The position numbers were made by a program, and so were the translations under genes. From Oscillospiraceae bacterium (GTDB lineage: Bacteria > Bacillota > Clostridia > Oscillospirales > Oscillospiraceae), in the NCBI GenBank assembly GCA_017502285.1, contig JAFVVH010000026.1, forward strand, positions 1 through 44,159: a DNA stretch of 44,159 bases. The letters run 5' to 3'. Within the stretch, counting starts at the first letter, position 1, and the number at the start of each line of letters is the position of its first letter. The notes under the pieces are model-generated. The model did no database searches. It was not told where the DNA came from and saw only the letters and a list, made by a program, of their open reading frames with translations. Shown in pieces: positions 26,382 through 33,828 of this stretch.

Positions 26382-26720
26382 ATGAGCAAGATCTCTTTTG
26401 AGGACATTGGCAGCCTGATGGCCACCTTCTATGCCCACGATGGCGTGCAGGACGGTCAGGTGGTCAAGATGACCGGAAACGGCACCGTGGGTCCCTGCAG
26501 TGCGGGTGACATTTTCTGTGGTGTGGCCGGTATGCCCCGCAACGGCGCGGTGGGCGTGCAGGTGGGCGGCTTTGTGAAGGTGGCCGCTACCCTGCCTCTG
26601 AGTGTGGGTAAGGTCGGTCTGGTAGCCGACGGCAAGGGCGGTGTTAAGGCCGGCGATGGCATCAGCGTTCTGGTGGCCGATGTGGACACGGTGGAAAAGA
26701 CCGCCGTGATCTGTCTGTAA
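26382..26720 (+). CDS. Putative capsid decoration / cement protein
   Basis: A 112-residue glycine- and valine-rich beta protein (CGVAGMPRNGAVGVQVGGFVKV) directly before the major capsid gene. Size, composition and position fit a DUF2190-like head stabilisation protein. I see no motif that proves it. Strong SD AGGAGG before the ATG, which suggests high expression like the capsid gene. Confidence 0.6.
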   Translation: MSKISFEDIGSLMATFYAHDGVQDGQVVKMTGNGTVGPCSAGDIFCGVAGMPRNGAVGVQVGGFVKVAATLPLSVGKVGLVADGKGGVKAGDGISVLVADVDTVEKTAVICL

Positions 26721-26734
26721 GGAGGAAAAGGAAG

Positions 26735-27748
26735 ATGGCATATCAGTTTGACAATCTGAAGCTGGAAAAGGGCATGTACCATGAGGCGGGCAAGAGCTTT
26801 ACTCAGGTGCTGGAGAGCATGGACCCCGACCAGCAGTACAAGGGCACTGCGCTGGAGGGCCTGGATGCCTTTCAGCGCCAGCTCAAGCGCTTTGACATCA
26901 AGGTGAAGGGCGCGGGCAGCGATGTGGTGGAAAAGTTCTTCCGTACCGCCGACTCTGCTGTGCTGTTCCCTGAGTACATTGCCCGCAGCGTGCGTCAGGG
27001 CATGGAGGAGCAGAACCTGCTGCCCAACATCACTGCCGCCGTGACCCGATTTGACGGCATGGACTATCGCTCCATCACCGCCGAGGCCGGCGGTGAGGAC
27101 AAGAAGCTGCGCCATGTGGAGGAGGGCGCGGTCATCCCCAGCACCACGGTGAAGGTGCAGGACAATCTGGTCAAGCTCCACAAACGCGGCCGCATGCTGG
27201 TGGCTTCCTATGAGGCCATTCGCTATCAGAAGCTGGACCTGTTCTCCGTCACCCTGCGTCAGATCGGCGCGCACATCAACCGCATGCATCTGGAGGATGC
27301 CATTGAGGTGCTCATCAACGGCGACGGCAACGGCAATGCCGCCCAGGAGTATTCCGTGGCTTCCAACGGTGTGCTGACCTATGAGGATCTGGTGGATTTC
27401 TGGGCCAAGTTTGACCCCTATGAGATGAACACCCTGCTGGTGAGCAACGACATGATGGTCAAGATGCTCAAGCTGCCTGAGTTTCAGAATCCCATGACCG
27501 GCCTGAATTTCCAGGGCACCGGCAAGCTGACCACCCCTCTGGGCGCCACTCTGCTGCGCACCTCCGCGCTGCCTGAGGGCAAGATCATCGGTCTGGACCG
27601 CAATTACGCACTGGAGATGGTACAGGGCAGCGACGTGATGATCGAGTACGACAAGCTCATCGACCGCCAGCTGGAGCGCGCCGCCATCACCAGTATCAGT
27701 GGCTTTGCCAAGCTGTTTGGTGATGCGTCCAAGGTGCTGAGTGTGTGA
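26735..27748 (+). CDS. Phage major capsid protein
   Basis: A 337-residue protein with strong SD (AAGGAGG), in the capsid position between the decoration protein and the connectors. The features are those of an HK97-fold shell protein of the XkdG-like group: a charged N-terminal arm, then VLFPEYIARSVRQGMEEQNLLPNI, and a central EVLINGDGNGNA loop region. FQGTGKLTTPLGATLLRTSALPEGKIIGLDRNYALEM near the C-terminus is typical of such shells. Abundant structural protein by expectation. No N-terminal delta domain is obvious, so cleavage cannot be judged. Confidence 0.8.
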   Translation: MAYQFDNLKLEKGMYHEAGKSFTQVLESMDPDQQYKGTALEGLDAFQRQLKRFDIKVKGAGSDVVEKFFRTADSAVLFPEYIARSVRQGMEEQNLLPNITAAVTRFDGMDYRSITAEAGGEDKKLRHVEEGAVIPSTTVKVQDNLVKLHKRGRMLVASYEAIRYQKLDLFSVTLRQIGAHINRMHLEDAIEVLINGDGNGNAAQEYSVASNGVLTYEDLVDFWAKFDPYEMNTLLVSNDMMVKMLKLPEFQNPMTGLNFQGTGKLTTPLGATLLRTSALPEGKIIGLDRNYALEMVQGSDVMIEYDKLIDRQLERAAITSISGFAKLFGDASKVLSV

Positions 27749-28098
27749 TGACTGGACGCATCATGGAGCTGGCCCGCACGCTGGGGCAGGTAGCTCCTGA
27801 CGAGCAGGAGCTGCTGGCCACCCTGTGCGCAGCGGCGCAGCGGGAACTGGCCGGGCGGCTGCGTGAGGGGGTTGGGCCTGAGGACTGTCCGGAGGCCTTT
27901 GCGTTGGCCGGAGCATGGCTGGCTCTGTCCGGGCTGGAGGTGAGCCGGAGTGCAGGTCAGCCCCAGTCCTTTACCGCCGGTGACGTGACCGTGCACAGCG
28001 GCGGTGCCGGGGACAAGGCCAAACTGCTGCGAGAACAGGCCGAACGGATCATGTCCGGATGGACTAAGGACAATCATTTCCTGTTTTATGGAGTGTGA
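27748..28098 (+). CDS. Putative head-tail connector protein (XkdH position)
   Basis: A 116-residue, helical, acidic protein after the capsid gene. The pattern EQELLATLCAAAQRELAGRL, then EAFALAGAWLALSGLE, resembles gp6-like head-tail connectors. Function is inferred mainly from position. Its ATG overlaps the capsid stop (TGATG). A GTG one codon upstream is possible. Confidence 0.6.
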   Translation: MTGRIMELARTLGQVAPDEQELLATLCAAAQRELAGRLREGVGPEDCPEAFALAGAWLALSGLEVSRSAGQPQSFTAGDVTVHSGGAGDKAKLLREQAERIMSGWTKDNHFLFYGV

Positions 28099-28103
28099 GG
28101 GCA

Positions 28104-28439
28104 ATGATGGAACGGGAATTCACCCGCATTTTGGCCCGGTACGGGCAGAATGTGCGGGTATATGCAACCGGTGCGCCGGAGGGGAAAGCGCTGCGCGCCT
28201 TTTTTCAGCCTATGCGGGAGCGGGGGACGGAGCAGTCCGTCCCCTCCCCGCTGGGTCAGGTGAAGCAGGACCGCTTCCTTTATTTTGGACCGCCCGAACC
28301 GGCGCTGGACGAGGAAAGCCGGGTAGAAGTGGGCGGTGAGTGCTTTCGGGTGCGGGCGGCACAGCCCGTTTATGTGGGGCAGAGACTGTCCCACTGGTGG
28401 GCGGTACTCAGCCACAGGGCGCAGGAGGTGGTCGGATGA
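28104..28439 (+). CDS. Putative head-closure protein (XkdI position)
   Basis: A 111-residue beta-rich protein (FLYFGPPEPALDEESRVEVGGECFRVRAAQPVYVGQ). This is the layout of small head-tail joining proteins. Start is ATG 28104 or 28107, just after the upstream stop; a GTG at 28095 overlapping that stop is also possible. Stop overlaps the next ATG (ATGA). Assignment rests on size and place. Confidence 0.55.
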   Translation: MMEREFTRILARYGQNVRVYATGAPEGKALRAFFQPMRERGTEQSVPSPLGQVKQDRFLYFGPPEPALDEESRVEVGGECFRVRAAQPVYVGQRLSHWWAVLSHRAQEVVG

Positions 28440-28933
28440 AGCTGGAAGAACTGCAGGGCCAGCTGGCTGAGTTTCTGAATCAGCGGGGCATGCAGGCTAT
28501 GGCAAGCTGGCCTAAGGAGCGCAGACGGGATAAAGAGGGGCCGGTCATTCTGGTGTCGCTGGAGAGATTGGACTGCGGTCCGGCGGTGATGCAGGATTAT
28601 CTGGGGCAGGTGCTGGATGAAAAGACCGGCATGTGGCAGGAAATGTATGGACGCAGGGCCGCAATGACCTTTGCGCTGGATGTTTTGGCTGTGCCCGGTG
28701 TGGGGGCGCAGGCCTGCCGAACGGTTTTTGGGCAGATGATGCGGGCTTTTCAGCGGGAGAAGCCGGTGGGGCTCAGCGTTCGGGAACTGACCGGTCAGGA
28801 GCCGGAATACGACGAAAAGGAAGGATTGATCCGGCTGCGCTGCCATCTGGAATGTTCCGGCTGGCTATGCGCCGTGGGTGACGAGGCAGGTACCTTCCTT
28901 GACTTTGCTTTGAGAGGAGACGTGAACACATGA
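28436..28933 (+). CDS. Putative tail terminator / neck protein (XkdJ position)
   Basis: A 165-residue protein before the sheath gene, where contractile phages carry the tail completion protein. It has an alpha/beta pattern (EGPVILVSLERLDCGPAV, MTFALDVLAVPGVG, IRLRCHLECSGWL) but no motif I can name. ATGA overlaps on both sides show tight translational coupling. Confidence 0.55.
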   Translation: MKLEELQGQLAEFLNQRGMQAMASWPKERRRDKEGPVILVSLERLDCGPAVMQDYLGQVLDEKTGMWQEMYGRRAAMTFALDVLAVPGVGAQACRTVFGQMMRAFQREKPVGLSVRELTGQEPEYDEKEGLIRLRCHLECSGWLCAVGDEAGTFLDFALRGDVNT

Positions 28934-29991
28934 GCATCACAGTACATGAGCGGCCGGGGGTATATTCCTCCTATGCCGCCAGCGCGGCGGTGAGTACGGG
29001 CGCCGGTCGCAAAAACGTGGGTTTGGCGGTTTGGATGGAGAGTCCGGCCAAAAACATGTGGAATATCAGCCGCTATGAGGATGCGGTGGCAGCCTTTGGA
29101 GCGGAGCATGGTGACAATGCCACCGTACTGATTCGCCTGCTGCTGCAAAACGGCGCGGCGCAGGTAATGGTTTTCCCGGTGAAGGGAAGCGACCTGACCG
29201 ACTATCAGACGGCTTTTGAGATGATGGCGGGGACAGAAGACATATCTCTGGCGGTGTGCGACAGCACTGTGCTGGAGGTGCAGCAGGCGCTGCGGGACAG
29301 CATACACGCGGCATCCAATGCCCAGCGTGAGCGTATTGCTGTGGTGGCCGGCGGTGTGGACGAGGACGTGGCACAGCTGGTGGAGCGGGCCGGACGGCTG
29401 AACAGCGAGCGTGTGGTTCTGGTTGCGCCCGGCTGCGTGGACGGGCAGGAGCAGAGCCTGTCCGGCATCCAGCTTGCCGCGGCGGTGGCCGGTGCCATTG
29501 CCGGGCAGACCGATCCCGCCATCCCGCTGGGCGGCGCGCAGCTGACCGGACTGTACGGCCTTGCTTGCCGCTATGATGACAGCCAGATGGATGTATTGAT
29601 CCGTGGCGGTGTAACAGTGGCGGAGTCGGTTGGCGGTGTGGTGAGCGTGGTGCGCGGTGTGACCACCCGGACCACTACCGATGGCGCGGCGGACAGTACA
29701 TGGCGGGATCTTTCCGCCATCCTTGTGGTGGACGATGTGATCCCTGCCATCCGCAACGCGCTGAAAAGCCGTTTCCGCCGGGCCAAAAACACTGCTCAGA
29801 GCCGGGGGGCCATCCGATCGCAGGTGGTGCTGGAACTGGAGAACAAGCTGGCACGGGAGATCATCACCGGATATGAAAATGTGAGCGTCAGTGCCGACGG
29901 TGAGGAGCCTACCCGCTGTCTGGTGGACTTCTCCTTTACGGTGACTCACGGCATCAACCAGATCTGGCTGAGCGCCCATATTACGGTATAA
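28930..29991 (+). CDS. Contractile tail sheath protein (XkdK-like)
   Basis: A 353-residue sheath subunit that would surround the tail tube and drive contraction. The N-terminus begins ERPGVYSSYAASAAVSTGAGRKNVGLAV. The domain DDSQMDVLIRGGVTVAESVGGVVSVVRGVTT, then LVVDDVIPAIRNALKSRF and the final IWLSAHITV, match the sheath fold. It is shorter than many phage sheaths, so it may lack a surface domain. ATG overlaps the previous stop. Confidence 0.85.
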   Translation: MSITVHERPGVYSSYAASAAVSTGAGRKNVGLAVWMESPAKNMWNISRYEDAVAAFGAEHGDNATVLIRLLLQNGAAQVMVFPVKGSDLTDYQTAFEMMAGTEDISLAVCDSTVLEVQQALRDSIHAASNAQRERIAVVAGGVDEDVAQLVERAGRLNSERVVLVAPGCVDGQEQSLSGIQLAAAVAGAIAGQTDPAIPLGGAQLTGLYGLACRYDDSQMDVLIRGGVTVAESVGGVVSVVRGVTTRTTTDGAADSTWRDLSAILVVDDVIPAIRNALKSRFRRAKNTAQSRGAIRSQVVLELENKLAREIITGYENVSVSADGEEPTRCLVDFSFTVTHGINQIWLSAHITV

Positions 29992-30003
29992 GGAGGGAAG
30001 GAC

Positions 30004-30393
30004 ATGACGATCACAGGATTTCCTACCAGCAGTGATATTTACCTTGAGGTAAACGGGAAAAAGGTGGCGGTGGTGCAGAGCTACAGCGCCAAAGCCACCA
30101 AGACCAGCACCAGCGTGGAGGCATTTGGAGAGAAAGAGCCGGTGGTTACGGTGGCGGGGCCCATAAAGCATCAGCTGGAGCTGTCCCGCCTGTACGCTAC
30201 CGATGAGGCCATTCAGGACGGCATCGATTTCTATTCTCTGGAGGACTTTTCGCTGGTCATCTGCAAGCCTGATCGGCGCATTATCTACGCCCACTGTCAG
30301 TGGAGCAATATCAGCGAAGAAGCCGGCCTGGGCGATATGGTGCTGGAAAAGGTATCGGTGGTGGCCTCCCGACGGATCGAGACGGGGGTGTAA
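30004..30393 (+). CDS. Tail tube (core) protein, XkdM-like
   Basis: A 129-residue beta protein forming the inner tube hexamers. Pattern DIYLEVNGKKVAVVQSYSAKA, VTVAGPIKHQLELSRLYATDEA, DFSLVICKPDRRIIYAHCQWSNI, LEKVSVVASRRIE is typical of XkdM/Mu tube proteins. Strong SD AAGGAGGG. Its position right after the sheath is the standard order. Confidence 0.85.
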   Translation: MTITGFPTSSDIYLEVNGKKVAVVQSYSAKATKTSTSVEAFGEKEPVVTVAGPIKHQLELSRLYATDEAIQDGIDFYSLEDFSLVICKPDRRIIYAHCQWSNISEEAGLGDMVLEKVSVVASRRIETGV

Positions 30394-30396
30394 CCG

Positions 30397-30819
30397 ATGC
30401 AGACGAGCCTTTTAAGTGGGCCCGACCGGTTGGAACTGGAGGATGGCCGCACGCTGCGGCTGCTCAGCGCCATGGAGGTGCTGGAGGCTCGGCGCGAAGC
30501 TGATTGGCTTACACAGGGCGCGCGGGAGCGCGCCCTGTGCTCCAATGCCTGCCTGCTGGCCCGGGCGCTGATGAAAGACGGTCAGCGTTTGTTTCGGGAC
30601 GGAAGCCACGTGCTGGAGGAGCTTACGGTGGAAGAAATCGGTGCGCTGGCCGGGCAGTGGTCCCGGTTCAATCAGCAGGTCAATCCCGGGCCGCAGGCCG
30701 GGGAGGAACGGGTGGAAGAACTAAAAAACGTCTGGAGCACGCCCGGGAGGAGCGGCTGTACTGGCGCGTGCTGCGATCCTTTTCAGCCCTGCCCACGGAG
30801 GATTGTGTCCGAACGATGA
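30397..30819 (+). CDS. Tail assembly chaperone, zero-frame product (XkdN-like)
   Basis: A 140-residue protein in the position of the lambda-gpG-like assembly chaperone. The helical N-terminal domain (RTLRLLSAMEVLEARREADWL, ACLLARALMKDGQRLF, VEEIGALAGQWSRFNQQ) fits XkdN. Beyond the slippery site the zero-frame runs on for about 29 residues rich in cysteine and proline (CTGACCDPFQPCP) and stops at 30819. SD is weak (GGGGGTG). Confidence 0.75.
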   Translation: MQTSLLSGPDRLELEDGRTLRLLSAMEVLEARREADWLTQGARERALCSNACLLARALMKDGQRLFRDGSHVLEELTVEEIGALAGQWSRFNQQVNPGPQAGEERVEELKNVWSTPGRSGCTGACCDPFQPCPRRIVSER

Positions 30820-31025
30820 AGGACCGGGACTTTCTGTGGTGCGCGTTAAATTTGATGCTGGATGATGAACAGGAACTGGATGGATTGTGTCCCACCTGCC
30901 GTGACCGGGCCATGGAGGAACGGTGCGCCGGATGCGGAGCGCTTCTTTGCATGACAGAAGGCAATCGGAACGGCAGCTTCGACGAGAGCCGGTTTCAACG
31001 ACTGAAGCGGGGTGAGAGCACATGA
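30397..31025 (+). CDS. Tail assembly chaperone, predicted -1 frameshift fusion with C-terminal zinc ribbon
   Basis: A -1 shift at A AAA AAC (30723-30729) fuses the first 109-111 codons to a downstream frame ending at 31025, giving about 209 residues. The added part is coherent: a charged helix (KKRLEHAREERLYWRVL), then helices and a CxxC-x8-CxxC ribbon with cysteines at about 165, 168, 177 and 180. This frame has no SD-preceded start of its own. Its stop overlaps the next ATG (ATGA), as at most joints in this cluster, which argues that ribosomes do reach it. It is the G/GT arrangement of many phages. Confidence 0.75.
30723..30772 (+). promoter_or_regulatory. Programmed -1 frameshift site: slippery heptamer and downstream stem
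   Basis: A AAA AAC at 30723-30729 is a standard X XXY YYZ heptamer in the correct phase (codons CTA AAA AAC). Six nt later the stem AGCACGC (30736-30742) / GCGTGCT (30766-30772) can form with a 23-nt loop. Confidence 0.72.
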
Positions 31026-31507
31026 CGGACTATCTGGAAGAATTGCTGGAGCAGCAGGCAAGCGACGAGGAAGGCGGAACGCTGGATTGGCGCAAGGGAA
31101 GCCTGCACCTGTGGGATCGGCAGGCGTGGGAACAGATTGCTGCCGGTGGAGCGATACGCTCACAGGAACAGAATGTGGATAATGCAGTGACGTACCGGCA
31201 GAACTTGCCCGGGCAGGGTAATATGCAAACCTTGGTCCAAGCGGCGGCGGAAGCGGTCTGGCACAAGCGGGCCGAGCAGCTGCCGCTGGTGGGACAGATG
31301 GCCCGGCTGCACCGGGCGGTGCAGCAGGTGCGGGAACACGGCGGCAGCGGGAATACGGCTGTGCAGTCGGTCATGCAGCCGGGAATGGCAGATGTGCGAC
31401 ACGGCGGCGCACTGTCCGTGCGCAGGACGGCGGACTATGCCGCTGCTGTGGATGCGGCCTTTCAGCGGGATGCAAGACGGTATGATGGGCCGCTGGGCCT
31501 GCTGTGA
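31022..31507 (+). CDS. Protein of unknown function in the tape-measure position
   Basis: A 161-residue protein lying where the tape-measure gene (XkdO) is expected. It has an acidic N-terminus (DYLEELLEQQASDEE), then WRKGSLHLWDRQAWEQI, a long helix (LVGQMARLHRAVQQVREHG) and a C-terminal segment ADYAAAVDAAFQRDARRYDG. There are no membrane segments. I do not recognise the family. It may be a very short tape measure, a chaperone partner or a remnant. ATG overlaps the upstream -1-frame stop; SD GGGTGAGAG. Confidence 0.65.
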   Translation: MTDYLEELLEQQASDEEGGTLDWRKGSLHLWDRQAWEQIAAGGAIRSQEQNVDNAVTYRQNLPGQGNMQTLVQAAAEAVWHKRAEQLPLVGQMARLHRAVQQVREHGGSGNTAVQSVMQPGMADVRHGGALSVRRTADYAAAVDAAFQRDARRYDGPLGLL

Positions 31508-31526
31508 CAAGAAAGGGTGAGAGCAA

Positions 31527-32090
31527 ATGGAATTGACACCCATGCGATATAAAAACTATGTCTGGCCCCACAACCCCAGAGTTTATACCATCGAATATGA
31601 ACGGGTTATGGTGGAAAACAAGGTGCCCTATGGCCTGTACCATTTGCAGGATCTGGGACGCACTCGAAGGGTCATGCGTGGTGAGGGCGAATTTGTCGGG
31701 CCGGAGGCGTATGCCCAGTTTGGTGCACTGGCCAATACATTTTATGATCCGGGAGCGGGCGAACTGATCCATCCTCTGTGGCAGACGGCCAGAGCCCATT
31801 TCGTGGAACTGTCCCTCAAGCAGGAGCCCAGACCGGACTATGTGAGCTATACCTTTGCCTTTTGGGAGGACCTGGGGTATTACGATGCCCAACTGGGGAC
31901 GGAGGGTGAACAGAAGGCTGAGGGCGAGCAGTTTACAGCTGAGCAGCTGACCCACAGTGTAGTCAAGGGAGATACGCTGTGGTCCATTGCAAAAAAGTAC
32001 AGCACTACGCTGGAAAAGATCCTGCAACTCAATCCTCAGATCAAAAATCCCAGTCTGATCCGGGTGGGACAGGAGGTGCGTGTGCGGTGA
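31527..32090 (+). CDS. LysM-domain baseplate/hub protein (XkdP-like)
   Basis: A 187-residue protein. The N-terminal 130 residues (NYVWPHNPRVYTIEYER and following) form the XkdP/DNA-circulation-like domain. The C-terminal LysM domain, about 142-187 (HSVVKGDTLWSIAKKYSTTLEKILQLNP in two parts), may bind peptidoglycan or seat the hub. SD GGGTGAGAG before ATG. The stop overlaps the GTG of the next gene. Confidence 0.82.
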   Translation: MELTPMRYKNYVWPHNPRVYTIEYERVMVENKVPYGLYHLQDLGRTRRVMRGEGEFVGPEAYAQFGALANTFYDPGAGELIHPLWQTARAHFVELSLKQEPRPDYVSYTFAFWEDLGYYDAQLGTEGEQKAEGEQFTAEQLTHSVVKGDTLWSIAKKYSTTLEKILQLNPQIKNPSLIRVGQEVRVR

Positions 32091-33040
32091 CGGCCTATTT
32101 GATGACCGGTGACGGCACGCGCTATGAGATGCCGGAATTGCTGGAGTGGGAGTTGGACTATGGCTGCGGTACACCCTGCGACAGCTTTCGGGTGGTGAGC
32201 CTGTGGAATTGTGCGGATGACGCGGCACTGGCGGATGTGATACGCTTTGCGGCCTTTCAGGGGCAGGAGCAGGTGTTTGCCGGGGTGGTGGACGAGTGTC
32301 AGGCCACGTGGTCGGCACAGGGCTGCCGGCTGGAGGTGAGCGGTCGGGGCATGGCTGCCCTGCTGCTGGACAACGAAGCGCAGGGGCTGGACTATGCGGT
32401 TGCCACCCTGGAAGATATTTTGAAAGACCACGTACTGCCCTATGGTATTCAGGTGGCAGAGCAGGAGCAGCTGCCGGCGGTGGAACGGTTTTCCATTGAC
32501 TACGGCAGCAGCGAGTGGGCGGTGCTGTATGAGTTTGCCTGTTATCACGGGGGTGTGACACCTCGCTTTGACCGGCAGGGACGACTCGTTCTGGCCCGTT
32601 GGCAGGATGAGCAGCCCAAAATGATCCATGACCGAGTACCGGTAACGGGGTTGAGCGTCCGGGACAGGCGGTATGGGGTGCTGTCCGAGATCTGGGTGCG
32701 GGAGGCGGGAAAGCTGCCGGAACTGCACAAGGTGGTCAATGATCGGTTCAAAGACGCAGGCGGACAGTGCCGACGCATGTATACCATGCCCAGCAAGAGC
32801 AACTATCAGGCTATGCGCTATCAGGGCCAGTATCAGCTGGACAAGTCGGCGGCGGAGCAACTGCGGCTGGAGGTGGATATCGCCCTGCCCTTCTGCGCAT
32901 GGCCCGGGGAGTTGGTGCGGCTGGAGCGTACCGGCTGGGGACGCAACGGGCTGTACCGGGTGGCGCAGGCCACGGTAAGCATGGACAGTGCGGGGTATAG
33001 CACCCGGCTGGAACTGGTGCGGCCAGACACCCTGCTGTGA
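32087..33040 (+). CDS. Baseplate hub protein (XkdQ / gpD-like)
   Basis: A 317-residue hub protein. Features: YEMPELLEWELDYGCGTPCDSFRV, FAGVVDECQATWSAQGCRLEVSGRGMAALLLDNE, and a later domain ending QATVSMDSAGYSTRLELVRPD, typical of the gp27/gpD-like hub. GTG 32087 overlaps the previous stop (GTGA) with AGGAGGTG about 9 nt upstream, preferred over any upstream start inside the LysM gene. Confidence 0.82.
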   Translation: MTAYLMTGDGTRYEMPELLEWELDYGCGTPCDSFRVVSLWNCADDAALADVIRFAAFQGQEQVFAGVVDECQATWSAQGCRLEVSGRGMAALLLDNEAQGLDYAVATLEDILKDHVLPYGIQVAEQEQLPAVERFSIDYGSSEWAVLYEFACYHGGVTPRFDRQGRLVLARWQDEQPKMIHDRVPVTGLSVRDRRYGVLSEIWVREAGKLPELHKVVNDRFKDAGGQCRRMYTMPSKSNYQAMRYQGQYQLDKSAAEQLRLEVDIALPFCAWPGELVRLERTGWGRNGLYRVAQATVSMDSAGYSTRLELVRPDTLL

Positions 33041-33050
33041 GGTGAGTGAA

Positions 33051-33458
33051 ATGTGGGTATCCAAACAGACGAAGAAAAGTAAGGACAATTCCGGCAGTGC
33101 CCGAGTGGGGGTTGTGACTGCCGGAGGACAGGAGAGCGGCGTGTATCTGGGCACCCAGCGGTGCTGGCTGCCGGTCATGGCCCCCGGGGGTTATCGCTGG
33201 CGGCCCGGGACCGGGGAGCAGGTGCTGGTGCTGAAAACGGGGGTGGATGGCGAGTCTGCCTGCGTGCTGGCCCGGCAGGAGGAGCCGGGCGAGGAACTGC
33301 AGCCCGGGGAAGTGGAAGTGTATGCGCCAAACTGCAGGGTAAGGCTGACCTGGGATGGGCGTGTGGATGTGCGCGGCAAGGTGTATGTAAACGGAACAGC
33401 GCTGGAGGACATGGTCAGTCAGGTGGTGGCAGCCGCGCTGGCCGGACAGGAGGGATAA
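33051..33458 (+). CDS. Baseplate/spike-associated OB-fold protein (XkdR / gpV-like)
   Basis: A 135-residue beta protein (ARVGVVTAGGQESGVYLGTQ, PGTGEQVLVLKTG, VRLTWDGRVDVRGKVYVNGTALEDM) in the XkdR/gpV position. It probably forms or carries the membrane-piercing spike. No metal-binding tip motif is evident. ATG 33051 with GAGGTGA upstream. Confidence 0.65.
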   Translation: MWVSKQTKKSKDNSGSARVGVVTAGGQESGVYLGTQRCWLPVMAPGGYRWRPGTGEQVLVLKTGVDGESACVLARQEEPGEELQPGEVEVYAPNCRVRLTWDGRVDVRGKVYVNGTALEDMVSQVVAAALAGQEG

Positions 33459-33459
33459 C

Positions 33460-33828
33460 ATGATAGAGCAGCAATGGAACGACGGAGATCTGATCCCCAA
33501 CGGAGCAGGCGGATTTTGCCATTTGGAGGGTAGCCGGGCGCTGGTGCAGCGGGTGCTGTTTAAGCTGACCGCCCGGAGAGGAAGCTTTCCCTTCCTGCCC
33601 GGACTGGGCAGTCGGCTGCACACATTGGGAAGGGAGAAGCCCAGTGCCCGCCCCGCCCTGTGCGCTCAGTATGTGCGTGAGGCGCTGGAGGACGAGGACG
33701 TGACCGTAACGGATGTTATCTACGATGACCTGGGCGGGCAGGCCCGGGTAAAGGTGTACCTGCAGTGGAAGGGGCAGGAGCTGGAGGTCACCACTCAGAT
33801 TGGAGGAATTTCGGATGAAAACGGTTGA
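33460..33828 (+). CDS. Baseplate wedge protein, gp25/XkdS-like
   Basis: A 122-residue protein with the gp25-like pattern: LVQRVLFKLTARRGSFPFLPGLGSRL, then YVREALEDEDVTVTDVIYDD and VYLQWKGQELEVT. Gp25/W proteins initiate sheath assembly on the baseplate. The start is 2 nt after the upstream stop; its end overlaps the J gene by 14 nt. Confidence 0.82.
   Translation: MIEQQWNDGDLIPNGAGGFCHLEGSRALVQRVLFKLTARRGSFPFLPGLGSRLHTLGREKPSARPALCAQYVREALEDEDVTVTDVIYDDLGGQARVKVYLQWKGQELEVTTQIGGISDENG

Noticed and set aside
28795-30294. A 499-codon open frame on minus across the sheath and tube genes
   Set aside because: Antisense to clear phage structural genes with ATGA coupling; no SD-supported start or known domain.
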